64,000 bases of DNA from Flavobacterium sp. GTDB lineage: Bacteria > Bacteroidota > Bacteroidia > Flavobacteriales > Flavobacteriaceae. Both the position numbers and the translations under genes were made by a program. The notes beneath the pieces were generated by a model that saw only the letters and a list, made by a program, of their open reading frames with translations, was not told the origin of the DNA and did no database searches. This document shows positions 19,527-28,240 of this stretch, piece after piece (the first letter of the stretch is position 1; each line of letters begins with the position of its first letter). The stretch is taken from NCBI RefSeq assembly GCF_027531705.1, contig NZ_JAPZSP010000017.1:24173-88172 (forward strand), written 5' to 3'.

Positions 19527-22274
19527 ATGAAATTTAACTTACTTATTACAACACTACTTTTTGTAACATTCTCATTTTCACAATCAAAAGGAACACTAAC
19601 TGGTGCAATCACCGATAAAGAAGCTAGTAATGCAGCATTACCATTCGCAAATGTGGCAATAAAAGGAACTTCTATTGCAGTTACCACAAATGAAACAGGA
19701 AACTATTCAATTTCTTTAAATCCTGGAAATTACGTAGTTCAATTTAGTTTTATTGGTTATGAAAACGTTGAAAAATCTGTAACTATAAAAACTGGAGAAA
19801 CTGCTACACTAAATTGTAGTCTTGGTTCAGGGAATTATACATTGAAAGATGTAGTTGTAAAATCTGCTGGAAAAAACAGAGAAAAAGAGTCAGCATTGTT
19901 ACTTGAACAAAAGAAAGCGGTTGAAATAAAACAAAGCATTGGAGCTCAGGAAATGAGTAGAAAAGGTGTTAGTGATGCAGCAGCAGCTGTAAGCAAAGTG
20001 TCAGGAATTTCAAAACAAGAAGGTTCAAGTGGAATTTTTGTTAGAGGTCTTGGAGACCGTTATAATAGCACTAGTTTAAATGGATTACCGCTTCCTTCAA
20101 ACGAACCTACGAATAAAAATGTTGCTTTAGATTTATTCTCTACTGATGTTATACAATCAATTGGTGTAAGCAAAACTTATTACACTGATACTTATGGAGA
20201 TGTTGGTGGTGCAACAATAGACATCAATTCAAAAGAACATTCAGGAAAAGGAAAATTGACAGTTGAATTTGGAAGTAGTTACAATGGAAATGCTTTTTCT
20301 AACGAATATAAAATAGCTGATGGTATAGAAAAACATGGCTTTTACTCTATAAAAAAACCTACGAATATCAATAAGTACCAATTTGAAAATAAATGGACAC
20401 CAAATTATGAAGAAAAACCAGTCGGAACCAATATTGGCATTTCTGGTGGAAAAAGTTTTTCATTTGGTGGAACAAAAAAAATAAATTTATTTTTAGCTGC
20501 ATCACACGAGAATAGTTTCAAAAATAAAACAGGAAATCAACTAAATGTTGGTAATTCAAACGATAATATTATTGAAGATTTTTATGATGTTCAAAAATAT
20601 GAGTTTAGTACAAAAACTTCAGGTTTAGCAAACATTGGATTTAATTTTAATAAAAATAACACAATTAAAGTAAACAGCATTTTTATAAATTCTTCTAAAA
20701 GTGATGTAAATGAATATTATTTCATTGATGAAAATAAGTCAAAAAGTTTTTCAAGACAAACTATAAACGAACAAAATAAATTATTTGTAAATCAATTATT
20801 AATTTCAAATAAACTTAGTGAAAAATTTGATTTAAATTGGGGAGGCTCTTACGGAATAGTAAATTCTGATATGCCAGACAGAATCACAAATACATTGGTT
20901 GAAGGAACAAACGGATTTATTTTTAACACAAATACACCATCTATCAATAGTCGTTATTTTCAATCATTAGAAGAAAATGAAATTTCTGGGAAAGCAGTTT
21001 TAACCTATAAATTTAATACTGATAACGAATCTAATTATAAATCAAAATTACATTTTGGGTTGAATACTAAAATTAAATCACGTGATTTTGAAGCTACACA
21101 ATTTAACTTCAAGATCAATGGTGCAATTAACATTTCAGAGAATGACATTGATGCTTTTTTAAATGCAGATAATCAATCATTAAAAAACAATGTATTGAAT
21201 ACATTTAAAATACTTACCGCTAGAAACGCTGGAAACCTAAAACCTTTTACTTATAATGCTGACTTAATGATTAATGCAGGTTATGTAAATTTTGAAAATT
21301 CTCCAAACGAAAAACTAACATATACTCTTTCTGTTAGAGCTGAAAAAGTAACACAAGAAATGAAATGGGATACAAATATTTCTTTACCGAATGTAAATTA
21401 TGAAGATGCAAAAATTGATGAACTTTATATTTTACCTGTTATAACTGCAAAATATAGCTTAAATGACAAGCAAAATTTGAGAGCAGCAGCAAGCAAAACT
21501 TATACATTACCACAATTTATAGAAAAAGCACCATTCCGATTTGAAGTTATTGGAGAAAGTACAGTGGGAAATCCATTTATCAAACCATCTGAAAATTATA
21601 ATTTTGATATTAAATGGGAATTATTTCCAGAAAAAGATGAACTAATCTCAATAACTGGTTTTGGAAAAATTATCAATAATCCAATTAGTAAAGCAAGATT
21701 AAATTCTGCGTTGAATGACAATACATTTATTAATGCTGGCGAAAATGCAATGGTAGCAGGTGCTGAGTTTGAAATAAGAAAAAATATTTGGGCTACTGAA
21801 AACAAAAGTAGCTTAAGCGGTGGAATGAACTTAACTTACATGTACTCTGAACAAAAATTAAGTACTCAAAAAGTGGCTACAGATACAAAAAATACAATAA
21901 GTGTTAGTTTCAATGATTCTAAAGATGGTTTACAAGGTGCGTCTCCATTATTATTAAATTTAGATTTAACATATAAATTGGAGAATGAAACATTCAAACC
22001 TATTGTTTCATTAGTTGGAAATTATTTTCATGATAGAATTTATTCACTAGGAAATATTCAATCTGGAGGAAATGTAGTTGAAAAAGGAATTCCAACTCTA
22101 AACCTAATTTCAAGTGCAACTATTGGAAAAAATTTAAATATTAGTTTAAATGTGAAAAATTTACTTGACAGCAAAATTGAAAGATACCAAAAAAACAACG
22201 ATGGTAATTTTACAACTTATTCATTTAAAACAGGTTTAGACTTTAGTATTGGTGTGAAATATTCTATTTTCTAA
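19527..22274 (+). CDS. TonB-dependent outer-membrane receptor with carboxypeptidase-like N-terminal domain
   Basis: A 915-residue receptor that imports a ligand across the outer membrane using TonB energy. It has a signal peptide (ending TFSFSQ), a carboxypeptidase D regulatory-like domain (~22-105), a plug domain (~125-235, with VSGISKQEGSSGIFVRGLGDRYNSTSLNG) and a 22-strand-type barrel ending in GVKYSIF. Downstream on the same strand is a surface lipoprotein gene with its own promoter. Porin O/P, PiT transporter and PhoU-like genes lie 2.5 kb further on, which suggests uptake of a phosphate-containing compound. That ligand is an inference from neighbours only. A structured RNA precedes it. 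Confidence 0.88.
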   Translation: MKFNLLITTLLFVTFSFSQSKGTLTGAITDKEASNAALPFANVAIKGTSIAVTTNETGNYSISLNPGNYVVQFSFIGYENVEKSVTIKTGETATLNCSLGSGNYTLKDVVVKSAGKNREKESALLLEQKKAVEIKQSIGAQEMSRKGVSDAAAAVSKVSGISKQEGSSGIFVRGLGDRYNSTSLNGLPLPSNEPTNKNVALDLFSTDVIQSIGVSKTYYTDTYGDVGGATIDINSKEHSGKGKLTVEFGSSYNGNAFSNEYKIADGIEKHGFYSIKKPTNINKYQFENKWTPNYEEKPVGTNIGISGGKSFSFGGTKKINLFLAASHENSFKNKTGNQLNVGNSNDNIIEDFYDVQKYEFSTKTSGLANIGFNFNKNNTIKVNSIFINSSKSDVNEYYFIDENKSKSFSRQTINEQNKLFVNQLLISNKLSEKFDLNWGGSYGIVNSDMPDRITNTLVEGTNGFIFNTNTPSINSRYFQSLEENEISGKAVLTYKFNTDNESNYKSKLHFGLNTKIKSRDFEATQFNFKINGAINISENDIDAFLNADNQSLKNNVLNTFKILTARNAGNLKPFTYNADLMINAGYVNFENSPNEKLTYTLSVRAEKVTQEMKWDTNISLPNVNYEDAKIDELYILPVITAKYSLNDKQNLRAAASKTYTLPQFIEKAPFRFEVIGESTVGNPFIKPSENYNFDIKWELFPEKDELISITGFGKIINNPISKARLNSALNDNTFINAGENAMVAGAEFEIRKNIWATENKSSLSGGMNLTYMYSEQKLSTQKVATDTKNTISVSFNDSKDGLQGASPLLLNLDLTYKLENETFKPIVSLVGNYFHDRIYSLGNIQSGGNVVEKGIPTLNLISSATIGKNLNISLNVKNLLDSKIERYQKNNDGNFTTYSFKTGLDFSIGVKYSIF

Positions 22275-22364
22275 TAATTATCATGTTAAATAAAGATTAC
22301 CTATTTAACTATTAATTTACAATAAAAAAATAGATTGATAATGAATCATTAATTTTTAAATAAC

Positions 22365-22393
22365 TTGTATAAAAAGTCAATTATTCATCTTTG
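22365..22393 (+). promoter_or_regulatory. Promoter of the surface lipoprotein gene
   Basis: TTG (22365-22367) and CATCTTTG (22386-22393) are 18 bases apart, which fits the -33/-7 arrangement of Bacteroidota promoters with one mismatch to TAnnTTTG. The predicted start is ~30 bases before the lipoprotein ATG. Confidence 0.5.
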
Positions 22394-22428
22394 CAATAAA
22401 TAACATTAACTAACTAAATTAAAAAACA

Positions 22429-23556
22429 ATGAAAAAATTACTTTTAAGTTTATCTATTTTGAGCACACTTTTTGTAGGTTGTAGTGATGATGAAGAAACA
22501 ACTCCAACTGTTCCAGCTACTGCTGAGCTTTCTGGCAACATTACTTCAAATTTAACACTTAATGCAGAAACTGTTTATACTTTAAAAGGGGCAACTTATG
22601 TAAAATCTGGCGCAACTTTAACTATTCCTGCTGGAACAGTAATTGAAGCTGATGCGGCTTATCAAGAAGTAGCATTTTTAGCTATTGAAAGAGGAGCAAA
22701 AATTAATGCACAAGGAACAGCAGCAAAACCAATAACTTTTACTTCTAATAGTAATAGTCCGGAAGCAGGTGATTGGGGTGGATTAGTAATTTGTGGAAAT
22801 GCAGTAACAAATTTGGGTACTAATGTAACTGCTGAAGTTACTGGATTAAACTATGGTGGAACAAATTCTGCAGATAATTCAGGAACACTTTCTTATGTGA
22901 TCATAGAATACTCTGGTAACTTAATAAATGATGAAGCTGAATTTAATGGTTTAACATTTTATGCGGTAGGTTCTCAAACTGTTGTAAATAACATTTTAGT
23001 CTACCAAGGTTCTGATGATGCTATCGAATGGTTTGGTGGTTCAGTTAATGCAACTAACCTAGCAGCTATAGGATGTCAAGATGATTCTTTCGATTGGACT
23101 GAAGGATGGAATGGAACAGTTTCAAACATGTATTCAAATCAATCATCTGCTACCTCTTTTTCTGCTGATAGTCGTGGAATGGAAGGTGACAATAATGCTA
23201 CAAATGCAACATTAACTCCAATATCATTTCCTACTTTAAGTAATATTACCTTAATTGGTAGAAATAATGCTGCTGTAACAAAAGAAGCTGGAATGTGGTT
23301 AAGAAGAGGTACAAAAGCAACTATCTCAAATGCCTATATTGCAGATTTTAAAAGTACAACATCTGGTTCTGGTTTTGCAATTTATGCTGATGGAACTGAT
23401 TCTCAGACATTTTTTACTGCAAATCCAATTTCAAATGTAACAATACTTAATGTTACTGCAAATTCAAATACAGGTACATATTTCACTGCCGGAACAACTA
23501 CAGGAGCAGGAAATGGCGCTACTCTTCCATCATGGACAAGTTGGATGGGTTTGTAA
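22429..23556 (+). CDS. Surface-exposed lipoprotein with right-handed beta-helix-like repeats
   Basis: A 375-residue lipoprotein: signal peptide with lipobox FVGC (Cys18), followed directly by SDDEE. An acidic tract right after Ser+2 is the lipoprotein export signal that sends such proteins to the cell surface in Flavobacteria and Bacteroides. The body is rich in Asn, Gly, Thr and Ser, with short repeating strands (LTIPAGTVIEAD, ISNAYIADF, ISNVTILNVTANS) that suggest a parallel beta-helix or pectate-lyase-like fold. It follows the TonB receptor by 154 bases and likely acts as its surface partner, as SusD-like proteins do for SusC, although it is not SusD-like in sequence. The ligand is unknown. 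Confidence 0.75.
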   Translation: MKKLLLSLSILSTLFVGCSDDEETTPTVPATAELSGNITSNLTLNAETVYTLKGATYVKSGATLTIPAGTVIEADAAYQEVAFLAIERGAKINAQGTAAKPITFTSNSNSPEAGDWGGLVICGNAVTNLGTNVTAEVTGLNYGGTNSADNSGTLSYVIIEYSGNLINDEAEFNGLTFYAVGSQTVVNNILVYQGSDDAIEWFGGSVNATNLAAIGCQDDSFDWTEGWNGTVSNMYSNQSSATSFSADSRGMEGDNNATNATLTPISFPTLSNITLIGRNNAAVTKEAGMWLRRGTKATISNAYIADFKSTTSGSGFAIYADGTDSQTFFTANPISNVTILNVTANSNTGTYFTAGTTTGAGNGATLPSWTSWMGL

Positions 23557-23573
23557 ACCAAAATAAATTAATA

Positions 23574-23607
23574 AAAAAAGTTCGTCTATCTCTAGACGAA
23601 CTTTTTT
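23574..23607. terminator. Intrinsic terminator between convergent genes
   Basis: AGTTCGTCT pairs with AGACGAACT around a 6-base loop, extended by A and T runs on both sides, so it can stop transcription from both strands: the lipoprotein gene (+) and the MORN-like gene (-). Confidence 0.88.
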
Positions 23608-23626
23608 ATTTACAAAACGTTTTGAA

Positions 23627-23974
23627 TTAATTTTTAACAGCTATTGGTTTAGTGTTAAGATCTTTTATAACTGCTATTTGATTTTTAGAATAATCAACTT
23701 CTTTTACTGCAACAGCATTATCAAAAAATTGCCATTTTCCTGTTTTATCTCCATTGCTATACTCAGCAATAGTTTGAATTGCACCATTTTCAGAATATGA
23801 AGTCCATTTTCCTTCTAACTTTCCATCTTTAAAGTAACCTACTTGTTGTACATTTCCATTATCATAGAAATAAGTTGCTTTAACTAATTGTCCTACTGCT
23901 TCTAATTGTGGTTCTCCTTGCGCAAAAATCATTCCTGAAACCATCATTAACGCGATTAAAATTATCTTTTTCAT
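23627..23974 (-). CDS. Small secreted protein with MORN-like (YwqK-type) repeats
   Basis: The best start is ATG at 23974, giving 115 residues that begin with a signal peptide (MKKIILIALMMVSGMIFAQG); a longer frame upstream lacks this feature. The mature part has repeats of the form YFYDNGNVQQVGYFKDGKLEGKW and YSENGAIQTIAEYSNGDKTGKW, typical of MORN-repeat proteins that databases often name YwqK family antitoxin. No toxin gene is adjacent, so that name should not be taken literally. It is probably periplasmic or in the outer envelope. Its 3' end meets the bidirectional terminator at 23574-23607. Confidence 0.75.
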   Translation of the reverse strand: MKKIILIALMMVSGMIFAQGEPQLEAVGQLVKATYFYDNGNVQQVGYFKDGKLEGKWTSYSENGAIQTIAEYSNGDKTGKWQFFDNAVAVKEVDYSKNQIAVIKDLNTKPIAVKN

Positions 23975-24093
23975 AAGTAGCTTGGGTTTATAATTAATAT
24001 TTCGATAACAAATATACAAACTATTTTACAATAAAAAAACTTTTACTTAACAATTTAGTAACATTAGAAAAATTTAACATTTAATATAATAAA

Positions 24094-24118
24094 AAAACCG
24101 ATGATAATCACCGGTTTC
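24094..24118 (-). terminator. Intrinsic terminator of the lysine-rich protein gene
   Basis: On the minus strand AAACCG pairs with CGGTTT, with an inner TGAT/ATCA stem, and is followed by a T run. It lies just past the stop codon of 24126-24635. Confidence 0.8.
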
Positions 24119-24125
24119 ATATATG

Positions 24126-24635
24126 CTATTTCTTTTTAGATTTAGCTTTCTTTTTAGCTTTTGCTTTTTTCTTAGCTTTCTCTTTCTTCTTTGCTTTGGC
24201 TTTATCTTTTGCTTTTTGTTTTTTGGCTTGTTCGTTCTTTTTAGCTTTTTTCTTTTTCTCCTTGTCTTTTTCTTTTTGCTTTTCTTTTTTTGCCTTAGCT
24301 TTTTTCTTAGCTATTTCTTTTTTCTCTTTTTCTTTCGATTTAGATTTTTTTTCTTTTTCTGAGTCTTTCATAATTTCTGTGTTTTCGCTATTTACAGAAA
24401 CTGTTTCTTCTAAAACTTCTTCTGCTTTTGCTTCTGTTACTGTTGCTTCTTTAACAACTTTTGATCTTGTTCGAGTTGGAGTTGCTTTAACTGTTGAAGT
24501 TCTAGTCGCTCTAGTTCGTGTTTTTGGTTTTTCTGAAACTTCTTCTTTAGAATCTACAACAATAGTTGTTGATTCTTGCGCATTTTCATTCGTTTCCAAG
24601 TTATTGTCTTCTGTGGTTTCTTCTTTATTTATCAT
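24126..24635 (-). CDS. Lysine/alanine-rich basic protein with acidic N-terminus
   Basis: With the start at 24635 (MINKEETTEDN) it has 169 residues. The N-terminal third is acidic and Thr/Glu-rich, a middle part has TRTRATRTSTVKATPTRTRS, and the last ~75 residues are almost only Lys, Ala, Glu and Gln (for example KKAKAKKEKQKEKDKEKKKK). The tail resembles histone H1-like or nucleoid-binding tails, so binding of DNA or RNA is plausible, but no folded domain is visible. Long open frames on the opposite strand here are an artefact of the low-complexity sequence. It has its own terminator. Confidence 0.7.
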   Translation of the reverse strand: MINKEETTEDNNLETNENAQESTTIVVDSKEEVSEKPKTRTRATRTSTVKATPTRTRSKVVKEATVTEAKAEEVLEETVSVNSENTEIMKDSEKEKKSKSKEKEKKEIAKKKAKAKKEKQKEKDKEKKKKAKKNEQAKKQKAKDKAKAKKKEKAKKKAKAKKKAKSKKK

Positions 24636-24782
24636 TGTGAGATTATTTTTAATATTTATTAAATGTAAATTCAATGTAAATTTTACGTTAACAAAAATAC
24701 AATATAAAACAATTGCCCAATGTTAAGTTTTCGTTTTAGGTGAAAACTTAACATTGGACAATAAAATTGAAGTTTTTAATTT

Positions 24783-26006
24783 TTAAATACCTATCTCTAC
24801 TTGAAAGCGCAAATACCAATTATTTTTTGAAGTTCCATCGTAGAAATCTAGAATGTCATAATTGACTTCACCTTGAATTTTAAAGGAATGTTCCCAAATA
24901 TATTTAGTAAGTCCTAAACTAAACTGCTTTGTATTTGGAGCAAATGTTTTTATGTCATTCCCGACTTTTTGTATAGAATATCGACTAATAAATTCATAAT
25001 TACTTTTAGTATTATAACTCAATTGATAATCGAATCCATTTCCAACAAAAACATAGTTTGATTCAGTACTATCTAGAGGATTTATTGTTACAGCATTATC
25101 ATTGGTAGTTCTTGACATATAACTTGACATGGCAGCCCAACCATTATATTTAAACATAGCATCAAGTAAAACAGATTTCATGGTTCGTTGTTCAAACAAA
25201 TCATTTCCAAGTTGTCCTTGCGTTCTTCTAGCATGATTATTCTGTTGAAATGCACCTGAAAACATAACTTTAGGCTTTTTCTCTCTAACAATATCACCTT
25301 CAAAATAAGTTCCGTCTTTAGCGAAAGCTCCAAACGGAAATAACTCTGCTTTTCCAGTTACTGCAATTCCATCATCAGGTTTATCGGTACTATTTCTGCC
25401 TTCACCTGAAGAAATTGCTGTTTTAAAATTATAAGAGAATTTATCCATATACTCGTTTATATTATGGACTTGAAATCCAAAATCTCTATCTATTGTAAAT
25501 CTTGAATTGTTAATCGTTCTATCTGTTAATTGCAATCCTCCTGATGAATTAACACGTTGTCGATTTCCTGGTAATTTTGTTTGTCCAAAACTAATATTCC
25601 AATTTTTATTTGGTCTATAAAAAACAACTGCATCTCTAATTATATTAATGTTTTCTCCTTCTTTAATTTCTCCAACATCACCAGGAGCAAAAGATAATTG
25701 AATAACATACAAAAACTTCGGATTTCCAACATAACCATCAAAACGTAATCGCAAACGACGAATTTGTCCATCATAAGCTCCATTTTCGCCATCATTTTCG
25801 ATGTAAGTGACTCTGTTTTGCATTCTAAATCGAATATTCAGTTGAAATAAACTATCTGGAGAAGTCAATCCCAAACCTTTACCAAAACTATAATAAGGCA
25901 AAGCAGATAATTTTAAATCGTTATCACTTTTTGATTGTTTGATAGTAACCTGCGAATTAGAAATAGTTATAAAAAGCAATAATAGTATTGTACTGTAAAA
26001 CTTCAT
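24783..26006 (-). CDS. Phosphate-selective porin O/P family outer-membrane protein
   Basis: A 407-residue barrel with a signal peptide (MKFYSTILLLLFITISNSQ). The core RFRMQNRVTYIEND, RRLRLRFDGYVGNPKFLYVIQLSFA and NISFGQTKLPGNRQR follows the OprP/OprO family pattern, and the C-terminal strand ends LRFQVEIGI. Such porins let anions, classically phosphate or pyrophosphate, across the outer membrane. It lies 86 bases beyond the 3' end of the PiT transporter gene on the same strand, with a terminator between, so it is probably a separate transcription unit of the same functional cluster. Selectivity is inferred from family and context. Confidence 0.82.
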   Translation of the reverse strand: MKFYSTILLLLFITISNSQVTIKQSKSDNDLKLSALPYYSFGKGLGLTSPDSLFQLNIRFRMQNRVTYIENDGENGAYDGQIRRLRLRFDGYVGNPKFLYVIQLSFAPGDVGEIKEGENINIIRDAVVFYRPNKNWNISFGQTKLPGNRQRVNSSGGLQLTDRTINNSRFTIDRDFGFQVHNINEYMDKFSYNFKTAISSGEGRNSTDKPDDGIAVTGKAELFPFGAFAKDGTYFEGDIVREKKPKVMFSGAFQQNNHARRTQGQLGNDLFEQRTMKSVLLDAMFKYNGWAAMSSYMSRTTNDNAVTINPLDSTESNYVFVGNGFDYQLSYNTKSNYEFISRYSIQKVGNDIKTFAPNTKQFSLGLTKYIWEHSFKIQGEVNYDILDFYDGTSKNNWYLRFQVEIGI

Positions 26007-26035
26007 TTTTTTTTATTTCGTGTTTTGCAAATATA

Positions 26036-26071
26036 AAAAAACTCCTAAAGAACTAAGAACTTTAGGAGTTT
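26036..26071 (-). terminator. Intrinsic terminator downstream of the PiT gene
   Basis: A 12-base perfect stem (AAACTCCTAAAG with its complement, 26039-26050 and 26060-26071) with a 9-base loop; on the minus strand it is followed by a T run. It separates the PiT gene from the porin gene. Confidence 0.88.
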
Positions 26072-26092
26072 ATATTGAATATGTTATTTACA

Positions 26093-27421
26093 TTAAAACA
26101 AAAGCATAAAGTAATATACTAAGGCAGCAAGTAAAGCTGAAACTGGAATAGTCAAAATCCAAGCCCAAAGCAGTTTAACAGTTACGCCCCAACGAACAGC
26201 AGAAACTCTTTTAGTCACACCTACTCCAATGATAGAACCTGTAATAGTATGTGTTGTTGAAACTGGAATCTTGAAATGTTCCGTTGTAAACAATGTCAAA
26301 GCACCTGCTGACTCAGCTACTACACCTTCAAAAGCTGTTACCTTTGTGATTTTTGAACCCATTGTTTTCACAATTTTCCAACCACCACTTAATGTTCCTA
26401 AAGCAATAACTGTATAACATGTTAATGGAATCCACTCAGGCATTATACCATCAATATGAACACCATTTACATCAGAAGGTAGTTGAACATTCAAATCCAA
26501 CATAAATCCTGATAAATTAAAATTTGGATTGTCTTTGATAAAAACGGCCACAGCAGCCGCAATAATACCCATTACTTTTTGAGAATCATTACCACCATGT
26601 CCTAAACTAAAAGCTGCAGAAGATAACAATTGCATTTTCTTTAAAACTTTTTCAGCTGTAGCTGTTGAAAAACTACTAAATAAAAGATTAAAAATTGCCA
26701 AAGCATAAAATATAAAGGCTACCAAAAACCATTTTATATTATGAGGCTCAGTTATAACACTCCAAAAATGATTTTCAAACCTAGGCTTTTTAATATCTTC
26801 ATATGAAATCATTACTGAAAACAAAAACCATCCTACCAACAACATTAATACAACAGTTAGTATTTTAGGATATATATTTTTTTTAGAAGAATACATTAAC
26901 CATAGTGAAATGAAATAAGAAATTATCATTCCAAGTAATGGTGCTAGAACTATAAATAAAATTACAATAAATACTCCCGATGGTAACAATTCCCCAGCCT
27001 TAGCTGCTTTGTACCAATTTACAATTTTAAAACCAGCATGTTCTAAATCAGTAACATCAAGAAAACCATGAGCAACAGCAGCTCCAGCAAAACCACCAAT
27101 TAATGTATGTGATGAAGATGAAGGAATTCCTTTCCACCATGTAAATAAGTTCCAAATTATAGCAGCAATTACACCCGCTAAAATTACACTCAAATTGATA
27201 CTACTTGTATGAGCTGTTTTAGCTACAGTATCTGCAACACCAAAACCGAAAACCCAATACGCTAAAAAGTTAAAAAAAGCTGCCCACATTACTGCTTGAA
27301 ATGGTGTCAATACTTTTGTAGCAACAATAGTGGCAATTGAGTTTGCAGCATCATGAAAACCATTGATGTAATCAAAGATTAAAGCAAGAACAATTATTAT
27401 AATGAGTAAAGTAAAATCCAT
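26093..27421 (-). CDS. pit: PiT-family inorganic phosphate transporter
   Basis: A 442-residue inner-membrane transporter that takes up phosphate (as metal phosphate or with H+/Na+). Both family signatures are seen: NGFHDAANSIATIV near residue 20 and GHGGNDSQKVMGII in the second half, each in a duplicated PHO4 domain. There are about ten hydrophobic segments. The upstream gene on the same strand, 25 bases away, codes for a DUF47 protein. Such pit-DUF47 pairs are very common, and the DUF47 protein likely modulates the transporter. Gene symbol is by family; substrate specificity was not tested by any residue visible here. Confidence 0.93.
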   Translation of the reverse strand: MDFTLLIIIIVLALIFDYINGFHDAANSIATIVATKVLTPFQAVMWAAFFNFLAYWVFGFGVADTVAKTAHTSSINLSVILAGVIAAIIWNLFTWWKGIPSSSSHTLIGGFAGAAVAHGFLDVTDLEHAGFKIVNWYKAAKAGELLPSGVFIVILFIVLAPLLGMIISYFISLWLMYSSKKNIYPKILTVVLMLLVGWFLFSVMISYEDIKKPRFENHFWSVITEPHNIKWFLVAFIFYALAIFNLLFSSFSTATAEKVLKKMQLLSSAAFSLGHGGNDSQKVMGIIAAAVAVFIKDNPNFNLSGFMLDLNVQLPSDVNGVHIDGIMPEWIPLTCYTVIALGTLSGGWKIVKTMGSKITKVTAFEGVVAESAGALTLFTTEHFKIPVSTTHTITGSIIGVGVTKRVSAVRWGVTVKLLWAWILTIPVSALLAALVYYFMLLF

Positions 27422-27446
27422 AAATATTATTTGAAAGTACTACTAT

Positions 27447-28091
27447 TTATGAATGTTTAACAGAAATTTGTTCCATAACATTAGAAACACTCTTGCATTT
27501 GTCAGAAGCCATTTCTAAAGCTGAAAGCACTTCTTTGTATTTTATAATATTTTTTGCATCAGTTTCATTTTCAAAAATATCGGCAACTGCTTTATCAAAA
27601 ACAACATCTGCTTTACTTTCTAATTTATTAATTCTTTTACATGTTTCCTTAATAAGTTTGGTATTATCAATATTTTTTAATTGACCAATACCTTCATTAA
27701 TAAGTTCACAAGCTTCAAGATTGATTTCAGTTAATTTTCTAATAGATTTTGTGATTTTATCAACTTGATATAAACGAATTCTACTAGCAGCACCATGCAT
27801 ATTATCAGCCACATTATCAATAGATTTGATTAATGCGTGAATATCTTCTCTGTCAAATGGCGTGATAAAATTTCTACTTAACTCTAAGTGAGTTTTATGT
27901 GTAATTTCTTCAATTGTAGCTTCTAATTCTTCAATTTTCTTAAAATATTCTTCACGTTCTTCCTTTGGTGCATTAACACCTTCATGCAAAGTTCTAGCAA
28001 GAATTACTAAATTTGCAGAAGCCTGTTGAAATAATGGAAAGAACTTTTTATCCTTAGGAACTAAAAACTGAAAAATACTATTTAATGTCAT
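27447..28091 (-). CDS. DUF47 (PhoU-like) regulator of the PiT transporter
   Basis: A helical, cytoplasmic protein of 214 residues if started at MTLNSIFQFL (28091). A longer frame from 28124 is open, but its ATG lies directly beside the promoter box TACTTTTG (28112-28119), so that ATG cannot be in the transcript; the shorter start is preferred. The pattern KKFFPLFQQASANLV, LEATIEEITHKTHLELSRNFITPFDREDIHALI and DNMHGAASRI is typical of DUF47/TIGR00153. These proteins are PhoU-like helical bundles found beside PiT transporters and help control phosphate uptake. It starts the pit operon. Confidence 0.9.
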   Translation of the reverse strand: MTLNSIFQFLVPKDKKFFPLFQQASANLVILARTLHEGVNAPKEEREEYFKKIEELEATIEEITHKTHLELSRNFITPFDREDIHALIKSIDNVADNMHGAASRIRLYQVDKITKSIRKLTEINLEACELINEGIGQLKNIDNTKLIKETCKRINKLESKADVVFDKAVADIFENETDAKNIIKYKEVLSALEMASDKCKSVSNVMEQISVKHS

Positions 28092-28111
28092 TTCTGTGTG
28101 ATTTAATGCCG

Positions 28112-28119
28112 CAAAAGTA
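28112..28119 (-). promoter_or_regulatory. TAnnTTTG -7 promoter box of the DUF47-pit operon
   Basis: On the minus strand TACTTTTG matches TAnnTTTG exactly, about 21 bases before the ATG at 28091. It decides the translation start of the DUF47 gene. Confidence 0.65.
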
Positions 28120-28240
28120 TTCATCTAATGTTAAGTGAATATTAATTTATATAAAAAGTTAATAAAAACCGCTAAATTTAGTTTTATAAAAAATTTAAAA
28201 CGTTTTCGTACATTAGCCACAATAAAATAAGTAACAATTT

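Noticed and set aside
23627..23974. Antitoxin of a toxin-antitoxin pair (YwqK-type label)
   Set aside because: It has a signal peptide and MORN-like repeats and no toxin gene beside it.
24123..24726. Long plus-strand open frames rich in Phe, Leu and Ser
   Set aside because: They are the antisense of the low-complexity Lys/Ala gene at 24126-24635; AAA/AAG codons give TTT/CTT on the other strand without stops.
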